The notes beneath the pieces are model-generated. The model was given only the letters and a program-made list of their open reading frames with translations, did no database searches and was not told the DNA's origin. This document shows, piece by piece, positions 39,776 through 50,634 of a DNA stretch of 64,000 bases. The DNA is from Planctomycetota bacterium. Its GTDB lineage: Bacteria; Planctomycetota; UBA8742; UBA2392. Position 1 is the stretch's first letter. Each line of letters starts with the position of its first letter. The stretch is taken from assembly GCA_020638675.1 (NCBI GenBank), contig JACKID010000001.1, forward strand, positions 2,604,001 to 2,668,000. The letters are read 5' to 3'. Position numbers and translations under genes: made by a program.

Positions 39776-40279
39776 ATGATGCCTGAGCTCCAGCTTTGTC
39801 CCTGCTGCGCCGCGCACATGCGCGTTCCGCCCCAGCTTCACGTGATGCGCTGCAACAACTGCGACGCCGAGCTTGTGTTCATCAACGAAGGCGGCGTACG
39901 CGGGCTGGCTTATCTCCCGGCCGTGAACGGCGTCGTCCCCTACTCCGACCCCGCCCAGCGCGGACGCGTGATCCATGGCAACTTCGACGGGCGCGAGTTG
40001 CTGGAGTTCCGCCGCGGGCTGGTGCTGGCCGACGCCGCGCGCAAGCAGCGCTTCTGGGGTGGGTTGTTCTTCGGATCGATGGTCCTGCTCGCGATCGCCG
40101 CGTTCACCGGAATCTTCGGCGCCGAGTTTGTCGCGCACGGCCCCAAGGAATCCGCCGAGACCGCGGCGCTGGCCTTCCTGGGCGCCTTCCTGTCACTTCC
40201 GCTGATTGCGTACGTCGCGCTGTACTTCCACGGGCGGGCTCGCCTCGCGCACGAGTCTGCGCGTCGTTGGATGCGATAG
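39776..40279 (+). CDS. Zinc-ribbon membrane protein (copy 1)
   Basis: A 167-residue protein. A zinc ribbon at the N-terminus (CPCC and CNNC, residues about 7-34) is followed by two transmembrane helices (about 97-117 and 135-155). It is related to the next gene, which has the same plan: CPGC/CHAC and two helices. These resemble the zinc-ribbon/transmembrane proteins abundant in planctomycetes, whose function is unknown. GGGAG is about seven bases before ATG 39776. Confidence 0.65.
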   Translation: MMPELQLCPCCAAHMRVPPQLHVMRCNNCDAELVFINEGGVRGLAYLPAVNGVVPYSDPAQRGRVIHGNFDGRELLEFRRGLVLADAARKQRFWGGLFFGSMVLLAIAAFTGIFGAEFVAHGPKESAETAALAFLGAFLSLPLIAYVALYFHGRARLAHESARRWMR

Positions 40280-40305
40280 ACGCTGGATACAAGAGGATTG
40301 CTCTG

Positions 40306-40845
40306 ATGGAAGAAGTGACACTTCCTTGTCCGGGCTGCGGCCAGCATCTGATCGTCCCTGGTGCTCCGGCAGTCCTTGAGTGTCACGCGTGTGGTGAGCA
40401 ACTACGCGTCTTCAACAATGCCACCGCCCGCGGGCTGCACGCCGGTTCGCAATCTCCGCCAGCGTACGGCGGGGCAGTGCGCTACGTCGTGCTGAGCGGC
40501 AATCCGGAGGAATACCACAACTGGCTCGCACGATACGAAGCGTTGCAGGTCGACTATCGCCGATTCCGCTGGAACAGGATTCGCTGGTACGTCGCGACCG
40601 CGATTGTCCTCGTCGCAGGTGTGACCGCTGCAGTTGCCTTGGGCCTGGCGGGAGGTTGGACAAACAACAGCGACTTTGGGGCCGCCTGCGGCCTCGTTGG
40701 CCTGGGCACGCTCCTGGTGATCACGCTGACGGCTGCTATCGGTTCGCACTACCAACGCGTCGAAGCGCGTGCGTTGTACATGCTCGACGAGTGGAAGTTG
40801 CGGGAGCCGCTGCACGGCAAACACGAGTCAGGCCACGATGACTGA
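40306..40845 (+). CDS. Zinc-ribbon membrane protein (copy 2)
   Basis: A 179-residue protein with the same layout as its neighbour: N-terminal zinc ribbon (CPGC...CHAC, residues about 8-28), a linker of about 60 residues, then two hydrophobic helices (about 93-113 and 122-145) and a cytoplasmic tail. AGAGGA precedes ATG 40306, 27 bases after the previous stop, so both form an operon. The function is unknown. Confidence 0.65.
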   Translation: MEEVTLPCPGCGQHLIVPGAPAVLECHACGEQLRVFNNATARGLHAGSQSPPAYGGAVRYVVLSGNPEEYHNWLARYEALQVDYRRFRWNRIRWYVATAIVLVAGVTAAVALGLAGGWTNNSDFGAACGLVGLGTLLVITLTAAIGSHYQRVEARALYMLDEWKLREPLHGKHESGHDD

Positions 40846-40869
40846 CAATCCCGCGAGTCCGCACAGGCG

Positions 40870-41862
40870 CTAGGCCGCTACCTCGATGTACTTGCCCATG
40901 CCGCGCAGCTTCTGGTAGCGCTGCTCGAGCAGGTCATCGGTGTCGAGCGCCATCAGCTCCTTCAGATGCCGCATGAGGTGGCTCTTCACGATGTCAAACG
41001 TCTTGCGCGGGTCGCGGTGAGCGCCGCCGTACGGCTCGGGGATGATCTCGTCCATAATGCCGAGTTCAAGCAAATCGTTGGGCGTGAGGCGAAGCACGCG
41101 TGCGGCGTCGCTGGCCTTCTTGGCGTCGTGCCACAGGATGGCCGCACAGCCTTCCGGCGAGATCACGGAGTAGTACGAGTTTTCCATGATGAGGTAACGG
41201 TCGCCGACGCCGATCCCCAGCGCGCCGCCGCTGCCGCCTTCACCGATCGTGAGCGTAATGATCGGCACCTTCAGCCCGGACATCTCGCGGATGTTCTCCG
41301 CGATGGCCTGTGACTGGCCGCGTTCTTCGGCCTCGATACCGGGATAGGCGCCGGGGGTGTTGATGAAGCTGATGATCGGAAGCTTGAACTTCTCGGCAAG
41401 GCGCATCTTGCGCAGCGCCTTGCGGTAGCCTTCCGGGTGTGCGCAGCCGAAATTGCAGGCCAGGCGTTCCTGCAGGGTCTTGCCCTTGCGGTGGCCCATC
41501 ACCATGCACTTCACGCCGTCGAACGTGGCGAACGCGGTGATGATGGCCGGGTCGTCCTTGAAGTTGCCGTCGCCCTTCAGTTCCTGCACGTCGTCGAACA
41601 GCGTGCTGACGTAGTCGTCGGTCAGCGGGCGGTTGGGGTGGCGCGAAAGCTGCACGCGATCCCACGGGTCGAGATTGGCAAAGACCGTGTCCGTAAGCTT
41701 CTTCAGGTCCTTGGACAACTCGTCAATTTCTTCCTGGATGGACTTGCGGTCGTCTTCCTTGTCAGCGTTCGCAAGGTCCATTCGTCGACCTTCGATCTTC
41801 ATTTCCAGCTCGACGATCGGGCGCTCGAATTCAGGCACATTCAGGCGATCTACACCGCTCAT
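40870..41862 (-). CDS. accA: Acetyl-CoA carboxylase carboxyltransferase subunit alpha
   Basis: A 330-residue AccA. LDPWDRVQLSRHPNRP (residues about 65-80), MVMGHRKGKTLQERLACNFG, INTPGAYPGIEAEERGQSQAIA, LTIGEGGSGGALGIGVGD and MENSYYSVISPEGCAAILW are the family signatures. With AccD it transfers the carboxyl group from biotin to acetyl-CoA, giving malonyl-CoA for fatty-acid synthesis in the cytoplasm. accB, accC and accD are not in the window. GGAGAGACC precedes ATG 41862. It converges with the zinc-ribbon pair, 24 bases apart. Confidence 0.97.
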   Translation of the reverse strand: MSGVDRLNVPEFERPIVELEMKIEGRRMDLANADKEDDRKSIQEEIDELSKDLKKLTDTVFANLDPWDRVQLSRHPNRPLTDDYVSTLFDDVQELKGDGNFKDDPAIITAFATFDGVKCMVMGHRKGKTLQERLACNFGCAHPEGYRKALRKMRLAEKFKLPIISFINTPGAYPGIEAEERGQSQAIAENIREMSGLKVPIITLTIGEGGSGGALGIGVGDRYLIMENSYYSVISPEGCAAILWHDAKKASDAARVLRLTPNDLLELGIMDEIIPEPYGGAHRDPRKTFDIVKSHLMRHLKELMALDTDDLLEQRYQKLRGMGKYIEVAA

Positions 41863-41934
41863 GGTCTCTCCTTCCGTCGGCCCAAGCCTACTTAGTGCGC
41901 GCCAATCTTCCAGCGCACAGGCGCAACGCAAGAA

Positions 41935-41958
41935 GGCCCATCGTCTTCACGATGGGCC
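41935..41958 (-). terminator. Terminator after pnp
   Basis: A perfect 10-base stem (GGCCCATCGT, 41935-41944, with 41949-41958) and a CTTC loop, 26 bases beyond the pnp stop (41984). The minus-strand tail is TTCTTGCGT. Confidence 0.8.
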
Positions 41959-41983
41959 CTCTGTGCGCCTGATGTTGCTCGAA

Positions 41984-44251
<2,268 letters not shown>

Positions 44252-44257
44252 GTACAC

Positions 44258-44470
44258 ACTCTCTGCGTCAGGAACGCATTGCGGCCCGCGCCCTGTCAGC
44301 GCCGGGACGATTACTCTAAGTATGTAAAGGGCCGGGCGACCACCCGGGCGGGCAGAGTAGCCAGAGCTGTCGATGACAGCTCACGCCTCTGTGTCCGCCA
44401 GGGTCCAGGGACAGGATCCCGGGCCCTTCACACGACCGGGCCACCCGGCCCGGAATGAAAACGGCATCCG
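44258..44470 (-). promoter_or_regulatory. rpsO-pnp intergenic hairpins
   Basis: About 210 bases between rpsO and pnp with several stems: GAGCTGTC/GACAGCTC (44364-44382, perfect, GAT loop), CCGGGCC/GGCCCGG (44436-44453) and GC-rich stems around 44330-44350. In E. coli the same position holds the RNase III site that starts pnp autoregulation, and the rpsO terminator. Similar control is likely but cannot be shown from sequence. Confidence 0.55.
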
Positions 44471-44486
44471 CTACTTGCGGATGCCG
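44462..44486 (-). terminator. rpsO terminator overlapping the stop codon
   Basis: A perfect 10-base stem (CGGCATCCGC, 44462-44471, with 44477-44486) with a five-base loop. It includes the rpsO stop codon at 44471-44473. No T-run follows (minus strand TTTTCATTCC lies after it). Confidence 0.65.
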
Positions 44487-44737
44487 AGCTTGCCGATCAG
44501 GTCGCGGTAACGCTGCTCATCGTTGTTGCCGAGGTACTTGAGCAGTGCGTTCCGCTTGCCCACCATCCGCAACAAGCCGCGACGGCTGTTGTGGTCCTTC
44601 TTGTGAATCTTGAGGTGGACGGTCAGGTTGTTGATCTCTTCGGTCAGCAAGGCCACCTGAACTTCAACCGAGCCGGTGTCCTTCTCGTTGCTGCCGTATT
44701 CCTTGGCGAGCGAAGCCCGCTTTTCCTTCGTGATCAT
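44471..44737 (-). CDS. rpsO: 30S ribosomal protein S15
   Basis: An 88-residue S15, of the usual length (88-89). The core TGSVEVQVALLTEEINNLTVHL and KDHNSRRGLLRMVGKRNALLKYL are near-invariant. S15 binds the central domain of 16S rRNA early in 30S assembly. GGAGAGAA precedes ATG 44737. It is immediately upstream of pnp on the same strand, the widely conserved rpsO-pnp order. Confidence 0.98.
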   Translation of the reverse strand: MITKEKRASLAKEYGSNEKDTGSVEVQVALLTEEINNLTVHLKIHKKDHNSRRGLLRMVGKRNALLKYLGNNDEQRYRDLIGKLGIRK

Positions 44738-44839
44738 TTCTCTCTCCTGCACTTACGCCAAACGCAGCCGTAGCTGCAAATGGCGCGCTAAAGTTGGCGG
44801 GAAGGGTAACAGGGGCGATTGGGCTGTCAACGGGGGGCG

Positions 44840-45661
44840 CTAGCTCGGACGTTCAAGATCGAAAATCGTGTTGCCGCCCGGAAGCTTGCGAAAGATCGCG
44901 CTGGCCGGGCGAATGTCGCCTTGCTTGGCCGCACGCAGCGCAATCAGCGCCTCGGCGATCTCCAGGTCTTCCGGGGTGGTGATCTTGAAGTTGAGCGAGC
45001 TGCCCTGCACGACGCTGCACTGCCCGCCGGCCAGCGCCAGCATCTCTGCGTCGTCGGTCACGTCGGTCTTGTTGTGCTTGTTGAACGCGTCCATCAGCGG
45101 CTTGCGTCGGAACGCCTGCGGGGTTTGTGCACCCCACAGCGCAGCGCGGCTTACGGTTTCCTGAATCACCTTGTCAGGCCGAGCGCGCTTGAGCGTATCG
45201 CGGACGGGATGGGCGAGGATCGCCGCACCGGTTTCGCGTGTGCGCGCCGCGAGACTCTTCAGGTCTTCGTGGGAAACAAACGGGCGTGCCGCATCATGAA
45301 TCATGACGAATTCGAACTTGTCGCCGGCTGCCCACAGCCCGTTCAGCACGCTGTCCTGCCGGCGCGGCCCGCCCACGACGACGCGCGAGACGCCGGCGTC
45401 CGCAAGCTGCAGCAGGAAGACATCGGCCTTGCCCGACAGCTTTGCGAGACTGACGTTGGCTTCGCTGCCGCCGGTCAGCTCGGCCAGCTCCGCGGCAGGC
45501 ATCACGACGACAACCTCGCCGATATCCGGCACGCCCTGGAACGCGCGTGCCGTATGCAGCAGCAACGGCTCGTCGGCCAGCGTGATGAACGCCTTCTTGC
45601 GGTCGGCCTTCATGCGCGAGCCGGTGCCGCCCGCCACGATGATCAGTGAGAAGTCTGCCAT
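44840..45661 (-). CDS. ispD: 2-C-methyl-D-erythritol 4-phosphate cytidylyltransferase
   Basis: A 273-residue IspD. VAGGTGSRMKADRKKAF (residues 9-25) is the nucleotide-binding motif, HDAARPFV the metal-binding and DAARPF signature, VRDTLKRA and TPQAFRRKPLMDAF follow. It makes CDP-methylerythritol in the MEP pathway to isoprenoids. It is longer than E. coli IspD (236), with an inserted segment near residues 60-85 (AELTGGSEANVSLAKLSGKA) and a C-terminal tail of about 25 residues. Divergent from eno, with the promoters in 45662-45768. Confidence 0.93.
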   Translation of the reverse strand: MADFSLIIVAGGTGSRMKADRKKAFITLADEPLLLHTARAFQGVPDIGEVVVVMPAAELAELTGGSEANVSLAKLSGKADVFLLQLADAGVSRVVVGGPRRQDSVLNGLWAAGDKFEFVMIHDAARPFVSHEDLKSLAARTRETGAAILAHPVRDTLKRARPDKVIQETVSRAALWGAQTPQAFRRKPLMDAFNKHNKTDVTDDAEMLALAGGQCSVVQGSSLNFKITTPEDLEIAEALIALRAAKQGDIRPASAIFRKLPGGNTIFDLERPS

Positions 45662-45768
45662 GGCAGGATGATCGGACAGCGACGCCCGGCGGTCAATGTT
45701 CGAATCGCAGGGGGTTCCAACACCCGCCCTTGCGCGCTACAACCCCCGCATATCCGGAGGCCGAACCC

Positions 45769-47040
45769 ATGCCGCAGATCACCAACTTCACCGCCCGCGA
45801 AGTGCTGGACAGCCGCGGCAACCCGACCGTGGAAGTCGAGGTCGAAACCCTCAGCGGCGCCTTCGGGCGCGCGATCGTGCCCAGCGGCGCCAGCACCGGC
45901 GCACACGAGGCTCTCGAGTTGCGCGACCAGGACGCACGCTACGGCGGCAAGGGCGTACTGCAGGCCGTGCGCCACGTGGAAGCAATGATCGATCCCGAGC
46001 TGTCCGGCATGGACGTCACGCAGCAGATCGAGATCGACGAGGCCATGCTCGAGCTCGACGGCAGCGACAACAAGGGAAAGCTCGGCGCGAACGCGATCCT
46101 TGGCGCAAGCATGGCGTGCGCACGCGCCGGCGCTGACTTCGAAGGCCTTCCGCTGTATCGCTATCTGGGCGGGTTGCACGCGACGACGCTGCCGATTCCG
46201 CTGATGAACGTGCTGAATGGCGGTGCACATGCGGACAACAACCTCGACATCCAGGAGTTCATGCTGGTCCCCCACGGCTTTGACACCTTCGGCGAAGCCC
46301 TGCGTGCCGGCGCCGAAACGTTCCACGCGCTGAAGAAACTGCTGAAGGACAAGAAGCTCAGTACGGCCGTGGGTGACGAAGGTGGATTCGCGCCGAATCT
46401 TGAAAGCGACGCGCAAGGGCTTGAGCTGCTCAACGACGCCATCGGCAAGGCCGGATACAAGCCGGGCAAGCAGATCTGCCTCGCGCTCGACGTCGCCGCG
46501 ACGGAGTTCTTCAAGGACGGCAAGTACGAGTTTGGCGGCGGCAAGAAGAGCAGCGAAGAAATGGTCGCCTACTACGCCGACCTGTGCGGCAAGTACCCGA
46601 TCGTGAGCATCGAAGACGGGCTGGCCGAAGACGACTGGGAGGGCTGGTCGGCGATGGTGAAGCGCCTCGGCGGCACGACCCAGATTGTCGGCGACGACCT
46701 GTTTGTCACCAACGTGGATCGCCTTGAGCAGGGCATCGAGAAGAACGCTGCCAACTCAATCCTCATCAAGCTGAACCAGATCGGTACGCTGAGCGAAACG
46801 CTGGCCTGCATTCGTCTCGCCCACGAGCACAACTACACCACCGTCATCAGTCACCGCAGCGGCGAAACCGAAGACACGTTTATCGCGGACCTGGCGGTCG
46901 CCACGAACGCCGGGCAGATCAAGACGGGCAGCCTGTGCCGCACGGACCGGGTGGCCAAGTACAACCAGCTGCTGCGCATTGAGGAAGAGCTGCACCACCA
47001 GGCCTACTACGCCGGTAGAAGCGGCAAGTTCGCGAGGTAG
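45769..47040 (+). CDS. eno: Enolase
   Basis: A 423-residue enolase. TAREVLDSRGNPTVEVEVET at the start, GASTGAHEA, the GGAHADNN region, VGDEGGFAPN, the metal residues in ALDVAA (Asp), SIEDGLAEDDWEGW (Glu) and GDDLFVTN (Asp), KLNQIGTLSE with the catalytic Lys and SHRSGETEDTFIADLAVA are all present. It converts 2-phosphoglycerate to phosphoenolpyruvate. CCGGAGG lies about nine bases before ATG 45769. The next gene starts 4 bases after the stop. Confidence 0.98.
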   Translation: MPQITNFTAREVLDSRGNPTVEVEVETLSGAFGRAIVPSGASTGAHEALELRDQDARYGGKGVLQAVRHVEAMIDPELSGMDVTQQIEIDEAMLELDGSDNKGKLGANAILGASMACARAGADFEGLPLYRYLGGLHATTLPIPLMNVLNGGAHADNNLDIQEFMLVPHGFDTFGEALRAGAETFHALKKLLKDKKLSTAVGDEGGFAPNLESDAQGLELLNDAIGKAGYKPGKQICLALDVAATEFFKDGKYEFGGGKKSSEEMVAYYADLCGKYPIVSIEDGLAEDDWEGWSAMVKRLGGTTQIVGDDLFVTNVDRLEQGIEKNAANSILIKLNQIGTLSETLACIRLAHEHNYTTVISHRSGETEDTFIADLAVATNAGQIKTGSLCRTDRVAKYNQLLRIEEELHHQAYYAGRSGKFAR

Positions 47041-47043
47041 CCA

Positions 47044-47307
47044 ATGCCCTACATTGAGCCGGGCCAGCGCACGCCGCTTGACCCGCTGATCGAAAAGCTG
47101 GCGGCTGCCCTGCCCGAGAAGGACTTCGCCGGGCAGTTGAACTACGTGATCTCAAAACTTTCGTCGCAACTGCTGCGTCAGAAGATGAGCTACGCGCGCG
47201 TGAATGAGATCATCGGCGCGCTGGAGTGCGCCAAGCTTGAGCTGTACCGGCGCCTCGCGGCACCCTACGAAGACAGCAAGATCGAGCAGAACGGCGACGT
47301 CTACTAG
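47044..47307 (+). CDS. Small conserved protein (DUF6899-like)
   Basis: An 87-residue protein: MPYIEPGQRTPLDPLIEKLA, GQLNYVISKLSSQLL, SYARVNEIIGALECAKLELYRRLAAPYEDSKIEQNGDVY. This start (MPYI), GELNYVI-type helix and 'GDVY' end are a pattern I recognise from a short conserved protein family found in many bacteria and phages (probably DUF6899); function unknown. Four bases after eno, so co-transcribed. The cytoplasmic, all-helical shape is an inference. Confidence 0.75.
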   Translation: MPYIEPGQRTPLDPLIEKLAAALPEKDFAGQLNYVISKLSSQLLRQKMSYARVNEIIGALECAKLELYRRLAAPYEDSKIEQNGDVY

Positions 47308-47359
47308 CCCGCAATGTGACGTATGGCCAACCACCGCTTGTGAGCTGCCGGTCCCATGA

Positions 47360-47548
47360 CTAACGGCGCTTTTGGGCCTCAACTGCTGCTGGCGAAGGCA
47401 GTTGCGAGGAATGTTCCTGCGCGTCGGTAGCTGTGTGATCAGGACGCGGGTAGTTGGCTCGCTCGGCTGTCGGCTGCAGAAGCAGGAACCCTACAACGGC
47501 GATCAAGACCAGGGCGATGGCTGCAAAGGCCCAGATGAAGCGGTTCAT
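47360..47548 (-). CDS. Putative small single-span membrane protein
   Basis: 62 residues: a short start (MNRF), a strongly hydrophobic helix of about 20 residues (IWAFAAIALVLIAVVGFLLL) and a polar, Pro/Ala-rich tail. No homology that I recognise. ATG 47548 has no good ribosome-binding site. It may be a real small protein or a chance open frame between the divergent gene ends. Confidence 0.4.
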   Translation of the reverse strand: MNRFIWAFAAIALVLIAVVGFLLLQPTAERANYPRPDHTATDAQEHSSQLPSPAAVEAQKRR

Positions 47549-47759
47549 AAGCAAGTACGAGGCGCAGAGGTGTTTCGGGGTGACGCCCAGACTATAGCTT
47601 GAGGGCTCGCTGCGGGTTTCACACGTTCGTCATGTTCGCATGGTGTCGTATCCTGTGCAGTTTATGCACGATAATCGCCCGAACTATTGGCCAAATCGGG
47701 GTTTATGGGATACTTTATGCTTGGAGGTATTTCCCTCCCCGCTCGACCGGAGCACCCCT

Positions 47760-49151
47760 GTGGACGATTTCGCTCTCCGTGGCTTCAGCTTCGCCAGCTC
47801 GTCCAGTTACACCATTGTGGAGGAGCTTGGTCGTGGCGGCATGGGCGTCGTCTATCTCGTCGAAAAGAACTGTGGCGGCGTGCTCGACTACGTCGTGTTC
47901 AAGTCCTTCAAGACACTGGACGACGAGCAGGAAGCGCGCCTGCGGAACGAGGCCAACATCGCCACGTTCCTGCGCCACGAGAACATCGTCAAGACGTACG
48001 GGCTCGAGAGCTGCAAGCTCAGCGACATGCCTGAGGAGTTCCGCAAGAATCTGAACGTCAGCAGCCTGCCGAAGCAGACCAGCGACCTGCAGCTTCCGAC
48101 GTTTCACTTGCGTCGCATCGCGGACCCGCGCAAGGGCGGCAAGTCGCGCACACCCGGCTTTGCCCCGGCGCGCATGCCGAACCCGAAGGCGACCAAGACC
48201 GTCGATACCAGCCCGCGTGTTCTGTTCATGGCGATGGACTATGTCGACGGCGTCGACATGTCGATGCTGGCGCGCCACCACTTCAAGCTGCACCTGCTGA
48301 TGCCCATGCCGATCAGCATGTTCATCGTCAGCCGCATCGCGCGCGCGCTCGACTACGGCCACCAGTGGATCGTCCACAAGGACGTCACGCCGGGCAACAT
48401 CCTCATCAACAGCGAAGGCGTGCCGAAACTGACCGACTTCGGCATCGCGGCGCCGCTCAGCGCCGCGGGCGAAGAGTTCGCCGGCAAGGTCCACTACATG
48501 GCACCGGAGCAGTTGGCGCGCGAGAAAGTTGACGGGCGCGCGGACATCTTCAGCCTCGGCGTCGTCGCATACGAGTTGCTGACGGGCATCAACCTGTTCA
48601 AGCCGCTCTCGCGCGGAAGCTGGGACGAAAACGTCCGCTGGGTGAAGCAGGCGCAGTCACGCCCGATCATTCCGCCGCACGAGATATGCACCGACGTGCC
48701 CGAGCGCCTGTCGCGCATCGTGATGAAGATGCTCGAGTATGACGTCAACAAGCGCTTCCAGCGCATGATCGAAATCCTGATGGAGATGGAGAAGCGCTAT
48801 CTCTACGCGGAAGGCTTCGGGCCGACCAACAACAGCCTCGCCTCGTACCTGCGCATCTTCGAGTCTGACTTCGTCGGCGCCTCGCAAGACGACCTGCGCC
48901 AGTTGACGTTCCTGCGCAACGCGGAGGGCAAAGTCGCGCTGCAGCGCCGCATCAGCCGCGACCTGTTCACCGAGCGCGGGCTTGAAGAAGTGCGCTCGCG
49001 CAAGCGCACGCCGATCTACAACGTGCTCGCGCGCCAGGAAGCCGGCAGCAAGAACAACCCGCAGCCGCACAACAACTACCCGAAGGGCCCGGTGGCGGTC
49101 GGCGGCGTGTCGGTGATCATCGAGAATCCGGCGGCTGCGTCGCCGGAGTAG
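47760..49151 (+). CDS. Ser/Thr protein kinase
   Basis: A 463-residue Hanks-type kinase. GRGGMGVVY (residues 24-32), the ATP-binding K48 in VFKSFK, HKDVTPGN (HKD instead of HRD), DFG in LTDFGIAAPL and APE in YMAPEQL are in order. A long insertion of about 70 residues (SSLPKQTSDLQ...KTVDTSP) separates the small from the large lobe. After the kinase domain a 150-residue non-kinase tail has no transmembrane helix, so the kinase is cytoplasmic. The GTG at 47760 has GGAG about seven bases upstream; longer starts are possible. HKD kinases may be active without activation-loop phosphorylation. The target is unknown. Confidence 0.85.
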   Translation: MDDFALRGFSFASSSSYTIVEELGRGGMGVVYLVEKNCGGVLDYVVFKSFKTLDDEQEARLRNEANIATFLRHENIVKTYGLESCKLSDMPEEFRKNLNVSSLPKQTSDLQLPTFHLRRIADPRKGGKSRTPGFAPARMPNPKATKTVDTSPRVLFMAMDYVDGVDMSMLARHHFKLHLLMPMPISMFIVSRIARALDYGHQWIVHKDVTPGNILINSEGVPKLTDFGIAAPLSAAGEEFAGKVHYMAPEQLAREKVDGRADIFSLGVVAYELLTGINLFKPLSRGSWDENVRWVKQAQSRPIIPPHEICTDVPERLSRIVMKMLEYDVNKRFQRMIEILMEMEKRYLYAEGFGPTNNSLASYLRIFESDFVGASQDDLRQLTFLRNAEGKVALQRRISRDLFTERGLEEVRSRKRTPIYNVLARQEAGSKNNPQPHNNYPKGPVAVGGVSVIIENPAAASPE

Positions 49152-49281
49152 GCTTGTCCGCGGGCGCGCATTCCCCGCCATCACAGCACGGGTCCACATT
49201 GATGCCGCAGCCGCCGCACTGCCCGTGGCCGTGCACCCACACCAGGTCACCCGTGTATCCGCAATAGGGGCAGCGTTGCAT
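49117..49281 (-). CDS. Small cysteine-rich zinc-ribbon protein
   Basis: 54 residues from ATG 49281: MQRCPYCGYTGDLVWVHGHG and QCGGCGINVDPCCDGGEC. Eight Cys in CPYC/CGGC/PCC/C order can bind two zinc ions. Similar short proteins with CPYCGY-GDLVWVHGHGQC occur in Bacteroidetes and other phyla as far as I recall, so I take it as real. It overlaps the last 35 bases of the kinase gene on the other strand. Confidence 0.6.
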   Translation of the reverse strand: MQRCPYCGYTGDLVWVHGHGQCGGCGINVDPCCDGGECAPADKPTPATQPPDSR

Positions 49282-49331
49282 GCGTCTTGTCCCGAGTGTT
49301 CGTGATTCTAGTGTAACGCGCGGAGGCATTC

Positions 49332-49625
49332 ATGACTGAATGGACCCAGGAAAAACGCGAAGACATCGTCAAACGCCTGCACGAAAGGGGTGTGAACCGC
49401 CCCTGCCCGCGCTGCAACGGCGATAAGTTCAGCCTCGTTGACGGCTACGCCGTGTTCGGGATGGTGGATCGGCTGGAGGACGAAAGCGTCCGCAACATGA
49501 TTCCCAGCGTGTGCGTCGCCTGCAGCCAGTGCGGCTACCTGACATTCCACGCGATGGGAACACTCGGGCTGCTGTCCAAGGACCCGCCGCAGCCTCCCGG
49601 CGACAAGCAGATCGTCGTCGAATAG
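49332..49625 (+). CDS. Small zinc-ribbon-like protein
   Basis: A 97-residue protein with CPRC (residues 25-28) and CVACSQC (about 60-66), which could bind zinc. It starts MTEWTQEKREDIVKRLHERG. I recall similar proteins of unknown function in many bacteria, but cannot name the family. It is plus-strand and lies between the small zinc ribbon and the outer-membrane-like gene. Confidence 0.6.
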   Translation: MTEWTQEKREDIVKRLHERGVNRPCPRCNGDKFSLVDGYAVFGMVDRLEDESVRNMIPSVCVACSQCGYLTFHAMGTLGLLSKDPPQPPGDKQIVVE

Positions 49626-49630
49626 CCGCG

Positions 49631-50563
49631 CTAGCGGAACTTCACGCCCACGCTGAACTGCGAGTAGTAGACGTCGTTGAACTCGTCCGTCGGAAGGTAC
49701 ATTTGTACGGACGCCTCGAAGAAAATCCCGAACTGGTTCGTCAGCTCGAAGTCCGATGAGCGGATGACAACCTCCAGCCCGTTCGTCAGCCCGCCCTTGC
49801 CGCGGAAACTGACGTTGTTGAACGGCCGCCACAGCGCAAAGATCGAGAAACGTGTGCTCTCCGGCAGGAAGAAGAACTCGAAGCCGATGCCGGTAGCGGT
49901 GCCGACGACGTAGGCTTGCTCCCAGTCCACCCGCTCGCGATCCTTGATGCGCCCGAGTACGCCGAGCTGCGGGTCGCGATAGAGTGAGTCGTACGCGCGC
50001 ACCTGGCGGCGCCGGAACACCATCCAGGCGTCAAACTTGTGCACGAACCACAGGAAGCGCCAGCGGGCGGCGAATTCGAATTCCAGGTTCAGGCTCAACT
50101 TCTGGGCGTCGTTTGCGCCGCGGTAGTTGCGCCGGAACGGCACGCCCTCGATCTCATGCGTGTTCGGGTACTGCGTGTTCAGGATGCCGTAGGCGCCGTC
50201 CACGCGCGGCATGAATGACAAGCGCCACTCGTTGCTGATGCGGTACTCGATATGGGCGCGCACACCCAGCCCCCACGGGTCGAACGAGTACAGCCAGTTG
50301 TTCGCCAGCGAGTTGTCGACGCCGCGGATGTCGGAAATGTTGTACGAACGCGCAGTGTAGAACACGTTCCAGGCCAGCCCGATCTCACCGACGCCGACCT
50401 CGTGGAATCGCTCCGTTTCATTCGGGTGAAGCGTGCGCTCATAGGGCTGGCGCTTGATGTCGAACTTCATGTCTTCAGGCTTGACGTCGTCGGACTGGGC
50501 GTGGAGGCCCGGCAGCAAGCACATCGCCGTAACCGCCACCAGGATACACCAGCCAAGTCGCAT
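49631..50563 (-). CDS. Probable outer-membrane beta-barrel protein
   Basis: A 310-residue secreted protein. RLGWCILVAVTAMCLLPGLHA is a signal peptide. The mature part is rich in alternating aromatic/polar strands (LAWNVFYTARSY, WRLSFMPRVDGAYG, LSLNLEFEFAARWRFLWFVHK, GIGFEFFFLPESTRFSIFALW) and ends in VGVKFR, the aromatic-last pattern of outer-membrane barrels. It has 12 or so likely strands. Its ligand is unknown. Upstream on the same strand, 71 bases away, is the cytochrome gene, which may be co-transcribed. Confidence 0.65.
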   Translation of the reverse strand: MRLGWCILVAVTAMCLLPGLHAQSDDVKPEDMKFDIKRQPYERTLHPNETERFHEVGVGEIGLAWNVFYTARSYNISDIRGVDNSLANNWLYSFDPWGLGVRAHIEYRISNEWRLSFMPRVDGAYGILNTQYPNTHEIEGVPFRRNYRGANDAQKLSLNLEFEFAARWRFLWFVHKFDAWMVFRRRQVRAYDSLYRDPQLGVLGRIKDRERVDWEQAYVVGTATGIGFEFFFLPESTRFSIFALWRPFNNVSFRGKGGLTNGLEVVIRSSDFELTNQFGIFFEASVQMYLPTDEFNDVYYSQFSVGVKFR

Positions 50564-50634
50564 GCGGCCTCTGTCCGAGAGCCTGAAAGGGCCGGAGTCT
50601 AGGCGCGTCCCGGGGGTGGTCAAGCGGGCTGATT

